The position numbers and the translations under genes are program-made. Positions 19,837 to 29,127 of a stretch of DNA of 64,000 bases are shown one piece after another. Positions within the stretch are counted from its first letter, which is position 1; every line of letters starts with the position of its first letter. The DNA is taken from contig NZ_JAGGJZ010000004.1 of NCBI RefSeq assembly GCF_017873235.1, forward strand, positions 124,001 through 188,000, read 5' to 3'. The notes under the pieces are model-generated. The model had not been told where the DNA came from, did not search any database, and was given only the letters and a program-made list of their open reading frames with translations. This DNA is from Clostridium moniliforme. Lineage in GTDB: Bacteria > Bacillota > Clostridia > Clostridiales > Clostridiaceae.

Positions 19837-19906
19837 AGGAAACTTAAAAAGAAAGCTATTGCATTCTTTTTGAGTAAGTTCGTCTAGCCAAATCGAAGAT
19901 TTGGAG
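19837..19906 (+). repeat. Copy 2 of the 70-bp repeat in the ribozyme P1 arm
   Basis: The second tandem copy, at 80-base spacing from the first, keeps both hairpins. The 10-base gap between copies is GATTTTAAAA. Confidence 0.9.
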
Positions 19907-20031
19907 ACTCACTTAAGTTGACGAGGTTGGGAGTTATCGAAACTTTTCGGCGGGTGCCCCACGGTATCGCACTACCGTTAACAGCTAGCAAAACTATGAA
20001 GCAATTTATAGGACAAATCTAGCTTGGTGTT

Positions 20032-20056
20032 AAAACCTTCAATTTAAGGTTTTTGT
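20032..20056 (+). terminator. Hairpin with T run between ribozyme and glmS
   Basis: AAAACCTT, a 6-base loop, AAGGTTTTT. It looks like a short intrinsic terminator placed between the ribozyme and glmS, about 95 bases before the start codon, so it may act as an extra attenuator; the T run is only five bases. Confidence 0.45.
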
Positions 20057-20150
20057 AGTCCTAGGATTATTATGCCTATTTTTAATTTAGCTAGGATAAA
20101 ACTTTAATGAAGATGAAAATTAAATATTTATATATGGAAGGAAGATTTTT

Positions 20151-21977
20151 ATGTGCGGAATAGTAGGATATGTTGGTAGAGGACAAGCAACGAAATTTTT
20201 AGTAGAAGGATTATCAAAGCTTGAATACAGAGGATATGATTCAGCTGGAGTAGCAGTTATAGAAAATGGCAAAATTCAAGTTAGAAAGCAAAAAGGACGT
20301 CTTGCTAATTTAGAAGAAAGCTTAGAGAAAACTCCTATGAGAGGAAGTATTGGAATTGGACATACTAGATGGGCAACACATGGAGAACCATCAAATGTTA
20401 ATTCTCATCCACATTTAAGTTCAAAGGGAGATATTGCTGTTGTTCATAATGGTATTATTGAAAATTATATTGAACTTAGAGAGTTTTTAAAAGGTAAGGG
20501 ATGTAAATTTATTTCAGAAACAGATACTGAGGTTATACCAAACCTTATAGAATACTACTATGAAGGAGACTTATTTAAAGCAGTAGTTAAAGCTTCAAAG
20601 GAATTACAGGGAAGTTTTGCAATAGGTGTTATTTCAAATAATGAACCTGATAAACTTGTAGCTGTAAGAAAGGATAGTCCATTAATCGTTGGATTAAAAG
20701 AAGATGAAAACTTTATTGCATCAGATATACCAGCAGTTTTAAATTATACTAAAGATGTTTATCTTTTAGAAGATAATGAATTTGTTGTTATTACAGAAGA
20801 TGGTGTGAAACTTCTTGATGAAAATGGAAATAAGATAGATAAGGAAGTATTTAAAGTAACATGGAATGCAGATGCTGCTGAAAAAGGTGGATTTGATTCA
20901 TTTATGTTAAAGGAAATTCATGAGCAACCAAGAGCCATTAAGGATACTATGACTTCTAGAGTATCAATGGAACATGGTATTTCTTTTGATGATTTTAAAA
21001 TATCAAAAGAAGAATTAGAAAACATTGATAGAATTTATATGGTAGCTTGTGGAACTGCATATCATGCATGTCTTATGGGAAAAGCTTCAATAGAAAAGTT
21101 AGCTAGAATACCAGTAGAAGTTGATATAGCATCAGAATTTAGATATAGAGATCCAATAGTTACAAATAAATCACTTGTAATTGTTCTAAGTCAATCAGGA
21201 GAAACAGCTGATACTTTAGCAGTTCTTAGAGATTGCAACAGAATGGGAGCTAGAACTTTAGCAGTTACAAATGTTGTAGGAAGTACAATCTCAAGAGAAG
21301 CAAATCATGTTATATATACTATGGCAGGACCTGAAATATCAGTAGCTTCAACAAAAGCATACACTACACAAGTTGTTGTTATGCATACAATAGCAATTTA
21401 TTTTGGAGAACTACTTGGAAAGATAAATAAAGAAGAAATAAATACATTAAAGAAGGAATTATTATTAATTCCTGAAAAAGTTGAAGAGGTATTAAAAGAT
21501 ACAGAAAGCGTTAAAGAAATTGCAAAAGAAATAAAAGATGAAGATGATATATTCTTCTTAGGAAGAGGAATGGATTTTGCTCTTGCATTAGAGGGATCAT
21601 TAAAATTAAAAGAAATATCATATATTCACTCAGAAGCTTATGCTGGAGGAGAATTAAAACACGGACCAATTGCTTTAATAGAAAATGGTACTAAGGTTGT
21701 TTCAATTCTTACTCAAAAGAACCTAATTGATAAAATGATTAGCAACGTTGTTGAGATAAAATCAAGAGGAGCAATTAATTTTGGAATAACTTTTAGATGT
21801 ATGGAAAAGGCTCAAGAAGTTTTAGATAGAGTATTATTTATTCCTGAAACTATCGATATGTTTGCTCCAATTCTTGCAGCTATACAATTACAATTATTAG
21901 CTTATTATGTTGCAAGCCTTAAAGGGTTTGATATAGATAAGCCAAGAAATTTAGCAAAGTCAGTAACAGTTGAATAA
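20151..21977 (+). CDS. glmS: Glutamine-fructose-6-phosphate aminotransferase
   Basis: GlmS makes glucosamine-6-phosphate from fructose-6-phosphate and glutamine, the first step to UDP-GlcNAc. At 608 residues it has standard length. The amidotransferase domain begins MCGIVGYVG with the catalytic Cys2; YRGYDSAGVAV and HTRWATHGEPS follow. Two SIS domains carry VACGTAYHA, LSQSGETADTLAVLR, STKAYTTQ and EAYAGGELKHGPIALI, and the end is DKPRNLAKSVTVE. A strong AAGGAAGGA site precedes the ATG. Expression is governed by the ribozyme leader. GlmM for the next step is encoded at 9493. Confidence 0.98.
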   Translation: MCGIVGYVGRGQATKFLVEGLSKLEYRGYDSAGVAVIENGKIQVRKQKGRLANLEESLEKTPMRGSIGIGHTRWATHGEPSNVNSHPHLSSKGDIAVVHNGIIENYIELREFLKGKGCKFISETDTEVIPNLIEYYYEGDLFKAVVKASKELQGSFAIGVISNNEPDKLVAVRKDSPLIVGLKEDENFIASDIPAVLNYTKDVYLLEDNEFVVITEDGVKLLDENGNKIDKEVFKVTWNADAAEKGGFDSFMLKEIHEQPRAIKDTMTSRVSMEHGISFDDFKISKEELENIDRIYMVACGTAYHACLMGKASIEKLARIPVEVDIASEFRYRDPIVTNKSLVIVLSQSGETADTLAVLRDCNRMGARTLAVTNVVGSTISREANHVIYTMAGPEISVASTKAYTTQVVVMHTIAIYFGELLGKINKEEINTLKKELLLIPEKVEEVLKDTESVKEIAKEIKDEDDIFFLGRGMDFALALEGSLKLKEISYIHSEAYAGGELKHGPIALIENGTKVVSILTQKNLIDKMISNVVEIKSRGAINFGITFRCMEKAQEVLDRVLFIPETIDMFAPILAAIQLQLLAYYVASLKGFDIDKPRNLAKSVTVE

Positions 21978-22049
21978 AATCTAAAATTTAGTGGTATAAT
22001 AGAATTATTATATAGTAAAAATTGCCATATAGGTTAGGAGATGTTTTTT

Positions 22050-22205
22050 GTGAGAGAAAAATTGATGAAGCTTATAAATGAGTATAAAGAAACAGGTGAA
22101 AGTCTTAATAGTGGGTTAGAATGGATGCCTGATAATGATTCAGCAAGGTCAAAAATCGAAGTTATCAACATGATTGTTGAAGATTTAGAAAATATAATAA
22201 AATAA
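22050..22205 (+). CDS. Small conserved-looking protein, 51 residues
   Basis: GTG at 22050, nine bases after TTAGGAG, opens a 51-codon frame ending TAA 22203-22205. An in-frame ATG at 22041 abuts the ribosome site and is less likely. The product is a charged helical protein (KLMKLINEYKETGESLNSG ... IEVINMIVEDLENIIK) without membrane segment. It has its own TATAAT (21995-22000) and a strong terminator, which favours a real gene. I do not recognise the family. Confidence 0.6.
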   Translation: MREKLMKLINEYKETGESLNSGLEWMPDNDSARSKIEVINMIVEDLENIIK

Positions 22206-22219
22206 ATTATTTTGAATTT

Positions 22220-22259
22220 AAGCTTATACATTTTTAATAAAAATGTATAAGCTTTTTTT
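22220..22259 (+). terminator. Terminator after the 51-residue gene
   Basis: AAGCTTATACATTTTT pairs with AAAATGTATAAGCTT around a short loop, then seven T residues; one of the strongest terminators in the window. Confidence 0.92.
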
Positions 22260-22395
22260 ATTTAAAAAGTAAGTATTAATGAAATATATTTGAATAAAAT
22301 ATTAAAGAATTTAAAGATTTTTATGAACAAAATATTGTTTGAAATTTTTTAATATGTAAAATAGTAATTACTTTAAGATATATTGGAGGATTAAA

Positions 22396-23994
22396 ATGCA
22401 TAAAAGAATTAAAGCAATTATATTAAGTGTTACTATGTTAAGTGTAATGATTATTCCTAGTATTAAGGGATATGCTGACGAAATAAGAAATGGAGTATCT
22501 AATACTACAGTAAGATTAGAAGAAAAAGACACAGTTAAAATAGAGGATGAAAATTTAAATAAAAAATTAAGATTAAAATTAGGATTATCAAAAGGTGAAG
22601 AAATAACTAAAGCACAATTAGCTAAATTTGAAACTTTAGATTTAAAAGGATGTAATATAACTAGTTTAGAAGGACTTCAGTACTGTGTTAATTTACAAAA
22701 ATTAAATTTAGATCAAAATAATATAGTAGATTTAGGTCCGTTAAAGAATTTAAAGAAAATATATAGTTTATCATTAGATTTTAATAAAATAAATGATTTA
22801 ACTCCATTAAGTGGATTAACTAATATTAAGTATTTACATTTATCTTGTAATAAGATTGAAAATATTGAACCTTTAAAATCTTTAAAGAATTTAATAAATT
22901 TACAGTTAGTATATAATAAGGTTGAAGACATATCAGCATTAAGTTATATGAAGAACATTAGAATAATATATTTAATTGGGAATAATATAAGTGATTTAAC
23001 ACCTTTGAAGAATTTAAAAGAATTATCAATTGTAGAAATTGCACAAAATAAAATAGAAGATGTTACGCCATTAAAAGATTTAACTAATATATATGTATTA
23101 AATTTAGCAGAAAATGAAATAAGTGATATTAGTGCTCTTAGTGGATTAAAAGGATTATACAGATTAAAATTAAATGATAATAAAATAGCAGATTTTTCAC
23201 CAGTTGCAGGTATAAAAATAAAACAAAAGAACTTTTCAAATCAAAAAGTATCATCAGTTGTAAAATTAGTTGAAAAGAAGCCAGAGTCTAAAAAGGTTGT
23301 TGAAGAATCAAAGGAAATAAAGCAAGATTTATCTGTAGAAAAGAAAGAGGATAAGGCACCTGTTGTAAATCCTACAGAAAATAAGGAAGAAATATCAAAG
23401 GTAGTTGAAGAAAAGACTAAAGTTGAAAATAGTAAAGTAATTGAAATAGTTCCAAAGATAGAAAAAGAAGTTGTTAAGCCAGTAGTACCAGCGACTACAA
23501 CAGAAAAGAAGGAAGAATCAAAGCTAGCTATAAAGCCTGTAGAAAAGGATGAAGAATCAAAGGTAGTTGAATCACCAAAGACAGAAGACCCAGCAATAAG
23601 CACAAAAGAAGAAAAATCAGAATCAAAAGTAGAGATTAAAAAAGAAATTAAATCAGAAAAAGATAAAAATAGTGAAGTAGTACAAGGTAAAGAAGAAACT
23701 AAGAAGGAATTTTCATCAGTAAGAGAAGAATATGATGTTAAAAATGAAAATTTTAATTTAGAAGATGAAAATGATAAACAAGAAATTAAAGATATTGAGG
23801 CAGAAAAGAAGAAAGAATTAGTTAAAGCTGAAACTAATAAAGAAGAAGTTAAAAATACTTTTAAAGAATTAAAAAATAATGAAAATAAAGCTATAAAGTT
23901 ACCAGCTACAGGAAAGATGCATAATACAACTATTATAGGAGTTAGTGGACTACTAGCTTTAATAGGTGGAATATTATTAAAGAAAAGAGTTTAG
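22396..23994 (+). CDS. Cell-wall-anchored leucine-rich-repeat protein (LPATG)
   Basis: This 532-residue surface protein has a signal peptide (about 1-27, ending GYA-DE) and about nine internalin/SDS22-like leucine-rich repeats of 22 residues (about 79-278), such as LNLDQNNIVDLGPLKNLKK. A ~200-residue low-complexity stalk rich in Glu, Lys, Val and Ser follows, then a sortase signal LPATG at 502-506 with a membrane helix and KKRV tail. It should be covalently linked to peptidoglycan by sortase. LRR proteins of this type mostly bind proteins or sugars; adhesion is a guess. It is monocistronic, with GGAGG before the ATG. Confidence 0.92.
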   Translation: MHKRIKAIILSVTMLSVMIIPSIKGYADEIRNGVSNTTVRLEEKDTVKIEDENLNKKLRLKLGLSKGEEITKAQLAKFETLDLKGCNITSLEGLQYCVNLQKLNLDQNNIVDLGPLKNLKKIYSLSLDFNKINDLTPLSGLTNIKYLHLSCNKIENIEPLKSLKNLINLQLVYNKVEDISALSYMKNIRIIYLIGNNISDLTPLKNLKELSIVEIAQNKIEDVTPLKDLTNIYVLNLAENEISDISALSGLKGLYRLKLNDNKIADFSPVAGIKIKQKNFSNQKVSSVVKLVEKKPESKKVVEESKEIKQDLSVEKKEDKAPVVNPTENKEEISKVVEEKTKVENSKVIEIVPKIEKEVVKPVVPATTTEKKEESKLAIKPVEKDEESKVVESPKTEDPAISTKEEKSESKVEIKKEIKSEKDKNSEVVQGKEETKKEFSSVREEYDVKNENFNLEDENDKQEIKDIEAEKKKELVKAETNKEEVKNTFKELKNNENKAIKLPATGKMHNTTIIGVSGLLALIGGILLKKRV

Positions 23995-24022
23995 TTTAAT
24001 TAAAATTTATTTATAGAAATTA

Positions 24023-24053
24023 GAAAGACTAATTTATTTAGTCTTTCTTTTTG
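24023..24053 (+). terminator. Terminator after the LRR protein gene
   Basis: GAAAGACTA (24023-24031) pairs with TAGTCTTTC (24039-24047) and a T-rich tail follows. Confidence 0.85.
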
Positions 24054-24155
24054 TTGATTTTTAAAAATTCATATTAAAAATCAGAGAAAAATATTGAAAA
24101 TACATTAAATTATTGCCAAAATATAAATTAGAAAGGTATATAATTAAAAAAGGAT

Positions 24156-25717
24156 GTGATTTTAAAGACTTCAGGTCTTTTTATTATGAAGTTAAGCAAG
24201 AATATAAGGATATTAACAGTAGTAATAGTATTAGGAATATTAGGTTTTTTAAGCATTGCTTCAATAAATTATGTTGAAGATGAATTAAAAAGTCAAAAAA
24301 CAAAAAGCTTAATAAAGATTGCTAATATAATATCTGTAAATAAAAGAATAGGTAATTATTTAGATATAGGAAATAAGAAAGAATTAAAAAAACTTTAGAG
24401 GTTATAAAATCTAAAATAAAAGTGCAATTTATAATAATTACAAATAGCAAAGGAATAATACAAACCCATCCTTCAGATTCTAAGATAGGTATAAAATCAA
24501 ATTGTAAGGATATTGATAAAGTGTTAAAAGATAAAAAAAGTATTATTTCAGAATGGAATAATGAATTCGGAAATTTTTTGGTTGCATTTGAACCTATATA
24601 TAAAGAAAATAAATTTTTAGGGGTTGCATGTGTAGGAATATCTATAAATGATTTGAAAAATGAGTTATCAGACTTTTTGATTAAAATATTACCAGTTTTC
24701 ATAATTACAATAGTTTTAGCAGTTATAGGATCAGAGCTTATAGCAAGAAATATTAAAAAATCAATATTTGGATTAGAGCCTAATGAAATAGCATTATTAT
24801 TAAAACAAAAAGAGTTGATAATAAACAATATTTATGATGGATTAATAGCTGTAAATGAATTTTGGGATATAACATTAATAAATGATAGAGCAAAAGCTAT
24901 ATTGAAGATAGAGAAGGAAAGTGAAGTATATTTTAAGATTAAAGAACTATTAATGGAAGTATTAAGTAAGAAAAAGAATATAACTAATTTAGAAATGAGA
25001 TTACCAATGGGAATCACTATAATGAGTAACTTCTCAAGTATATTAGATGAAAAAGATAATTTACTTGGTGCAATTGTAACGTTTCAAGATTTAACAATAG
25101 TTACTCAAATGGCAGAAGAACTTACAGGAGTTAAAGAGCTTACTTGGGATTTAAGGGCACAAAACCATGAATTTTTAAACAAGCTTCAAATTATTGCAGG
25201 ACTTATTCAATTAGATGAAGCAGACAAGGCTTTAGAGTATATATTTCATACTGTTGAGGTTCAAGATGATTTAATAAAAATTTTAAGAAAAATAGATAAT
25301 ACATCACTTTAAGGATTAATTTTAGCAAAATATAATTCTGCAGTTGAAGGTAAGATAAATTTTGAGTTAAGCAATAGATCATATATGAAAGAACTACCTA
25401 GTAATATAAATGTCCAAGATTTATTATGTATAGTTGGAAATCTTCTTGAAAATTCTATTGAAGAAGTTAAAGGAAATAATAATTCATGGATATTATTAGA
25501 AATAACTCAAAATGAAAATTTAAATATAATTGTAAGAAATAATGGCTCTAGAATATCAGAAGATATAATAGAAAAAATATTTGAGAGAGGATTTACAACT
25601 AAAAAAGGTGAAAGAGGGTTTGGACTTTATTCAATAAAGGAAATCGTTGAAAGTTGTAATGGAAAGCTATTTTTAAGCTCAGATGATGATATGACAGAAT
25701 GGAAAATTGAAATTTAA
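24156..25717 (+). pseudogene. CitA/DcuS-family sensor histidine kinase, frameshift plus nonsense
   Basis: Three reading segments together make one kinase of the CitA/DcuS type: a membrane helix and the start of an extracellular sensor domain (24186-24395), the rest of the sensor, a second membrane helix, PAS domain and the phosphoacceptor motif RAQNHEFLNKLQIIAGL (24400-25309), and the ATPase domain with LLENSIEEV and GFGLYSIKEIVE (25313-25717). The first break is a -1 shift in an A7 run (24386-24392); one more A restores ELKKTLEVIKSK. The second is an in-frame TAA (25310-25312) inside the conserved SLxGLILAKYN motif. Ribosomal slippage could repair the first but not the second, so the kinase is very probably dead. 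Confidence 0.9.
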
Positions 25718-25732
25718 AAAGGAGGATATAAT

Positions 25733-26436
25733 ATGATTAAAGTTATGCTAGTTGAAGACGATAAAAAATGGTTAGAGAAGTAAATAATAAACTTTTGATG
25801 AAAATAGATGGTTTTAAAATCATTTCAGAAGCAGGTAGTATTAATGAAGCAAAAGAAAATATATTGAAAAAAGTACCTGATTTAATACTTTTAGATATAT
25901 TTTTACCTGATGGAAAAGGTGTAGATTTATTAAAGTGGATAAGAAAAGAAGAATTGAAAATAGATGTAATACTTATATCTGCTGATAATTCATTAAGCAC
26001 TGTAGATGAATCTTTCAAATTGGGAGCAGTTGATTACCTAGTAAAACCTTTTATTTTCAAAAGATTCGAAAAAACTTTAGTACAATATAGAAATCGCTTT
26101 AGAGAGTTTAAAGAAAAGGATATACTTAATCAAAAAATTATAGATAATTATATATTAAATAGTCATATGGAAGATAATAATTTACAGAATACAAATAATT
26201 ATTATGAAGTAACTAAAGGAATAAATGAAAATACATACAAGAAAATATGGGATTGTATTATATTAAATAAAGATAAAAAATTTACATCAGATGATTTATC
26301 TTCACAAACAGGACTTGCTAGAGTAACAGTTAGGAGATACTTAGAACATATGTGTAATGAAAAAAAGTTAAAGCTAACTCTTGAATATGGAAAGATAGGA
26401 CGACCAGTCCATTACTATGTATTATCTAAAATATAA
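25733..26436 (+). pseudogene. CitB/DcuR-family response regulator, frameshifted
   Basis: ATG 25733 with AGGAGG upstream begins the receiver domain MIKVMLVEDD, but the frame closes after 16 codons. The remaining receiver (ILLDIFLPDGKGVDLLKW with the phosphorylated aspartate, then LVKPF) and the C-terminal helix-turn-helix (LARVTVRRYLEHM) lie in the -1 frame from 25768. Adding one A to the A6 run at 25763-25768 restores VEDDKKMVREVNNKLL. A start at ATG 25768 would lack the acidic pocket of the receiver. It follows the broken kinase by 15 bases; the pair has decayed together. No citrate or dicarboxylate transporter is adjacent. Confidence 0.88.
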
Positions 26437-26479
26437 ATTTACTCAAAAATTTTTATTATGAAAAGATAGGATAGTATTT

Positions 26480-27055
26480 ATGAATATTAAGGAATTGAAA
26501 AAAGAAATTAGAAAAAGTATTATTGGAAAACGTAATAAAATAAAAAATAAAGATAAAACCTCTATGGATAATAAAATTATTGAATCATTTAAAAAAGAAG
26601 ATTCATATAAAAAAGCAAGAGGAATTTTCATTTATATTGGATTTGGATCAGAGATAAATACAAAAGTAATAATAGAAGATGCTCTAAAAAAAGGCAAAGA
26701 GGTATATGTACCAAAAGTTAAGGGAAAAGAAATGCTTTTAATAAAAATAGACTCTTTAGAAAATTTAGTCACAAGTAGTTATGGAATATTAGAGCCAATT
26801 GGGGATAATAACAATTTTGATGTGGATAAGTTAGATCTCCTTGTTATGCCTGGAGTTGCTTTTGATAATAGTGGAAATAGAATAGGATATGGAGGAGGGT
26901 ATTATGATAGGTTTTTAGAAAAAAATAAGACTAATGCAGAAAAAATAGCCTTGGCCTATGAATTCCAGATTTTAAATTCAATTAACAATGAAAAACATGA
27001 TGTTAAGGTAGATAAAATAATAACAGAAGAGAGAATAATTAACATAAGTAGATGA
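26480..27055 (+). CDS. 5-formyltetrahydrofolate cyclo-ligase
   Basis: A 191-residue enzyme that uses ATP to turn 5-formyl-THF into 5,10-methenyl-THF, recycling folate. The diagnostic motif is VAFDNSGNRIGYGGGYYDRF near residue 135, and the lysine/arginine-rich amino end (ELKKEIRKSIIGKRNKI) fits the family. The ribosome site is weak (AGGAT). It stands alone between the broken two-component pair and the PTS operon. Confidence 0.93.
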   Translation: MNIKELKKEIRKSIIGKRNKIKNKDKTSMDNKIIESFKKEDSYKKARGIFIYIGFGSEINTKVIIEDALKKGKEVYVPKVKGKEMLLIKIDSLENLVTSSYGILEPIGDNNNFDVDKLDLLVMPGVAFDNSGNRIGYGGGYYDRFLEKNKTNAEKIALAYEFQILNSINNEKHDVKVDKIITEERIINISR

Positions 27056-27109
27056 TATGTAGTATTATATTAGATTTTTTCATATAGATAAATGAATAAT
27101 TGTACTTAA

Positions 27110-27148
27110 ATATTACTGTAATTTATAAAATTTCAGTAATATTTTTTT
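27110..27148 (+). terminator. Terminator after the cyclo-ligase gene
   Basis: ATATTACTG (27110-27118) pairs with CAGTAATAT (27134-27142), followed by seven T residues; AATTT/AAATT inside extends the stem. Confidence 0.8.
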
Positions 27149-27262
27149 ATTTATTATTTAGTTATATTACTAAATAATAGAAAAATTTCCTCTACATAGT
27201 GGAAAAAGATAATTTGATTATGATTTACAAAAGATGCATTATATAGTTAGTAGGTGATGGAG

Positions 27263-29107
27263 ATGATTAAAAAAATATTAAGACAGCTTTATTACGAAAA
27301 AAATGATAGTAATTCTTACACTAAGGGAGGGGATATAGCAAATAATTTAAATATAACTACAAGAACTTTAAGAACATACATAAAAGAAATAAATGAAACT
27401 ATAAGTAACTATGTTGAAATAGAATCTAAAATGTCAAAAGGTTATAAATTAATAGTAAAAAATGAAAGATGGCTTTCGGATTATTTAGATTCTTATATGC
27501 CAGATACAAAAGATATGAGAATATTTAATACATATAAATTATTGTATAAAAAACCACATAGTATATTTGAACTTTGTGAAAATTTGTATTTAAGTGAATC
27601 AGTTGTTTTTAAATTAATATCTAACTTAAAGGTATTGTTTAATAATGAAAAAATAGACATAAAAATAATAAAAGATAAAGAAGGCAATTATCATTTATTA
27701 GGAAACGAATTTCAGCTAAGAAATATTTATATAAAGCTATCATTAATCGAGAAAAATGAAAATTATAGTAAAGATTTAGATTTTTATTTTTATAATGGAG
27801 CTTATAAAAATTTTAAATCTATTGAAAACGTATTAACAGAAAATAATGTTATGACAGAAACTCAAGGAAAAATAATATCATTAAGATTAGTAACTATGAT
27901 TATGCGATATAAGTATGATTTTAATATTAAATATTCAGAAATAAAATCTTTTAAAAACTATTGTAATAAAGAAGTTATAATATTTGCAGAAAAGATATTT
28001 AATTACATAAATGAAAATATTATAAGTATAAAAGAATATGAAAAAGACTATATATTATCTCAAATTCTTATGTTTAATATACCTACAATTATAAGTGATC
28101 AAGATGAAAAAAATATAGATAGAGCACTAAAAGAATTAGATTTACAATTTGAATTAAATCTAGAAAAAGATAAGTATTTTCAAAAAAGAATAATAAAACA
28201 TATAAATAAACTTTTATATGTAATAGATGCTAATTGTTATATATATAGAGATATTTTAGAAGAAACAAAGAAAAATTATGTATATGAATATGATATAGCT
28301 ATTAACTTAGCTAATAAATTAGAAAAGTTATTTTCAATAAATGTTCCAGAACAAGAAATAGCTTTGCTTGCAATACATATTGCAGCAAGTCAAATAAGAG
28401 TTAATAAAAACAATAAAATAAATGTAATAATAATTTCAGATCATGGTTATGAATCCCAAGTATTGTACATTAAAATAAATAAAGAATTTAAATCATATTT
28501 AGGCAACCTATTGATATTTGAATGTGAGGATGAGGCAAAAATATATTTAGAAGATAATATAAAGCCATCTCTTATAATATCAGATATTAATCTAAAAGAA
28601 AATTGGGAATGTGAAGTTATAAAATCTATATCATATAGCAGAAAAATAAGAAATAAAATAAATAATCTAATAAATGAAGATAAAAATATAAAAATTCTAA
28701 AAAATATACTCTGTAAAGAAATAGTTATACTAGAAGAAAAAAATGTAAAAGATTCAATTAAAACATTAGCAATGAAATTAAGAAATAATGTAAATTTTTA
28801 TAATAACATAATAAGTAGAGAAAATATTTATTCAACATATATAGGAAATGGAATATTAATACCTCATGAGATAGAAGTAACTGAATTTGGAGATTCTAAA
28901 ATTATAATTGGAGTATCTAAATTAGGAATAAATAGTTTTGATGGCAATAAAGTAAATGTAATATTTTTATTATCTTTTAGTAAAAAAGATAATAAAAAAT
29001 TAAGAGGTGTTGTATCTATGATAAATGATTTAAGAGATGATAAATCATTTATAGAAAAAATGTTAAAAAATCCATCAATAAGTACATTGGAAAAAATATT
29101 AAAATAA
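27263..29107 (+). CDS. PRD-containing transcriptional regulator with PTS IIB- and IIA-like domains
   Basis: A 614-residue MtlR/LicR/BglG-type regulator. In order: DNA-binding helix-turn-helix region (about 1-150), two PTS regulation domains (about 160-385), a IIB-like domain (about 390-470) and a fructose-type IIA domain (about 475-614) with the histidine in ILIPHE. Phosphorylation by the PTS is expected to set activity. The IIB-like domain has ISDHGYESQ where active IIB domains carry cysteine, so that site is probably not phosphorylated. ATG 27263 is chosen because AGGTG lies six bases upstream; GTG 27254 and ATG 27257 are alternatives. It leads the PTS operon it probably controls. Confidence 0.88.
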   Translation: MIKKILRQLYYEKNDSNSYTKGGDIANNLNITTRTLRTYIKEINETISNYVEIESKMSKGYKLIVKNERWLSDYLDSYMPDTKDMRIFNTYKLLYKKPHSIFELCENLYLSESVVFKLISNLKVLFNNEKIDIKIIKDKEGNYHLLGNEFQLRNIYIKLSLIEKNENYSKDLDFYFYNGAYKNFKSIENVLTENNVMTETQGKIISLRLVTMIMRYKYDFNIKYSEIKSFKNYCNKEVIIFAEKIFNYINENIISIKEYEKDYILSQILMFNIPTIISDQDEKNIDRALKELDLQFELNLEKDKYFQKRIIKHINKLLYVIDANCYIYRDILEETKKNYVYEYDIAINLANKLEKLFSINVPEQEIALLAIHIAASQIRVNKNNKINVIIISDHGYESQVLYIKINKEFKSYLGNLLIFECEDEAKIYLEDNIKPSLIISDINLKENWECEVIKSISYSRKIRNKINNLINEDKNIKILKNILCKEIVILEEKNVKDSIKTLAMKLRNNVNFYNNIISRENIYSTYIGNGILIPHEIEVTEFGDSKIIIGVSKLGINSFDGNKVNVIFLLSFSKKDNKKLRGVVSMINDLRDDKSFIEKMLKNPSISTLEKILK

Positions 29108-29127
29108 ATTAATGAGGAGAAATTAAA

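Larger units (their letters stand above)
19711..20023 (+). promoter_or_regulatory. glmS ribozyme with enlarged P1 arm
   Basis: The leader of glmS contains the glmS self-cleaving ribozyme. The cleavage site is A19711/G19712 in AGCGCCAGAACTT; the core resumes at GTTGACGAGGTTGGGAG, then TTTTCGGCGGGTGCCCC, CGGTATCGCACTACCG and AACAGCTAG, closing with a CTAGC pair near 20023. Glucosamine-6-phosphate acts as cofactor for cleavage and so lowers glmS mRNA. P1 pairs AACTTAAGT (19719-19727) with ACTTAAGTT (19911-19919), give or take a base. Between them lie about 185 bases, far more than the usual short loop, made of a duplicated 70-base element. Confidence 0.95.

Noticed and set aside
19757..19906. 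Two 70-bp copies considered as CRISPR repeats or an insertion-sequence end
   Set aside because: Only two copies with a 10-base gap, no spacers, no transposase; they fall within the ribozyme P1 arm.
25768..26436. Intact response regulator starting at ATG 25768
   Set aside because: This start would omit the first beta strand and acidic pocket, while a good ribosome site and the missing segment lie at 25733 in another frame.
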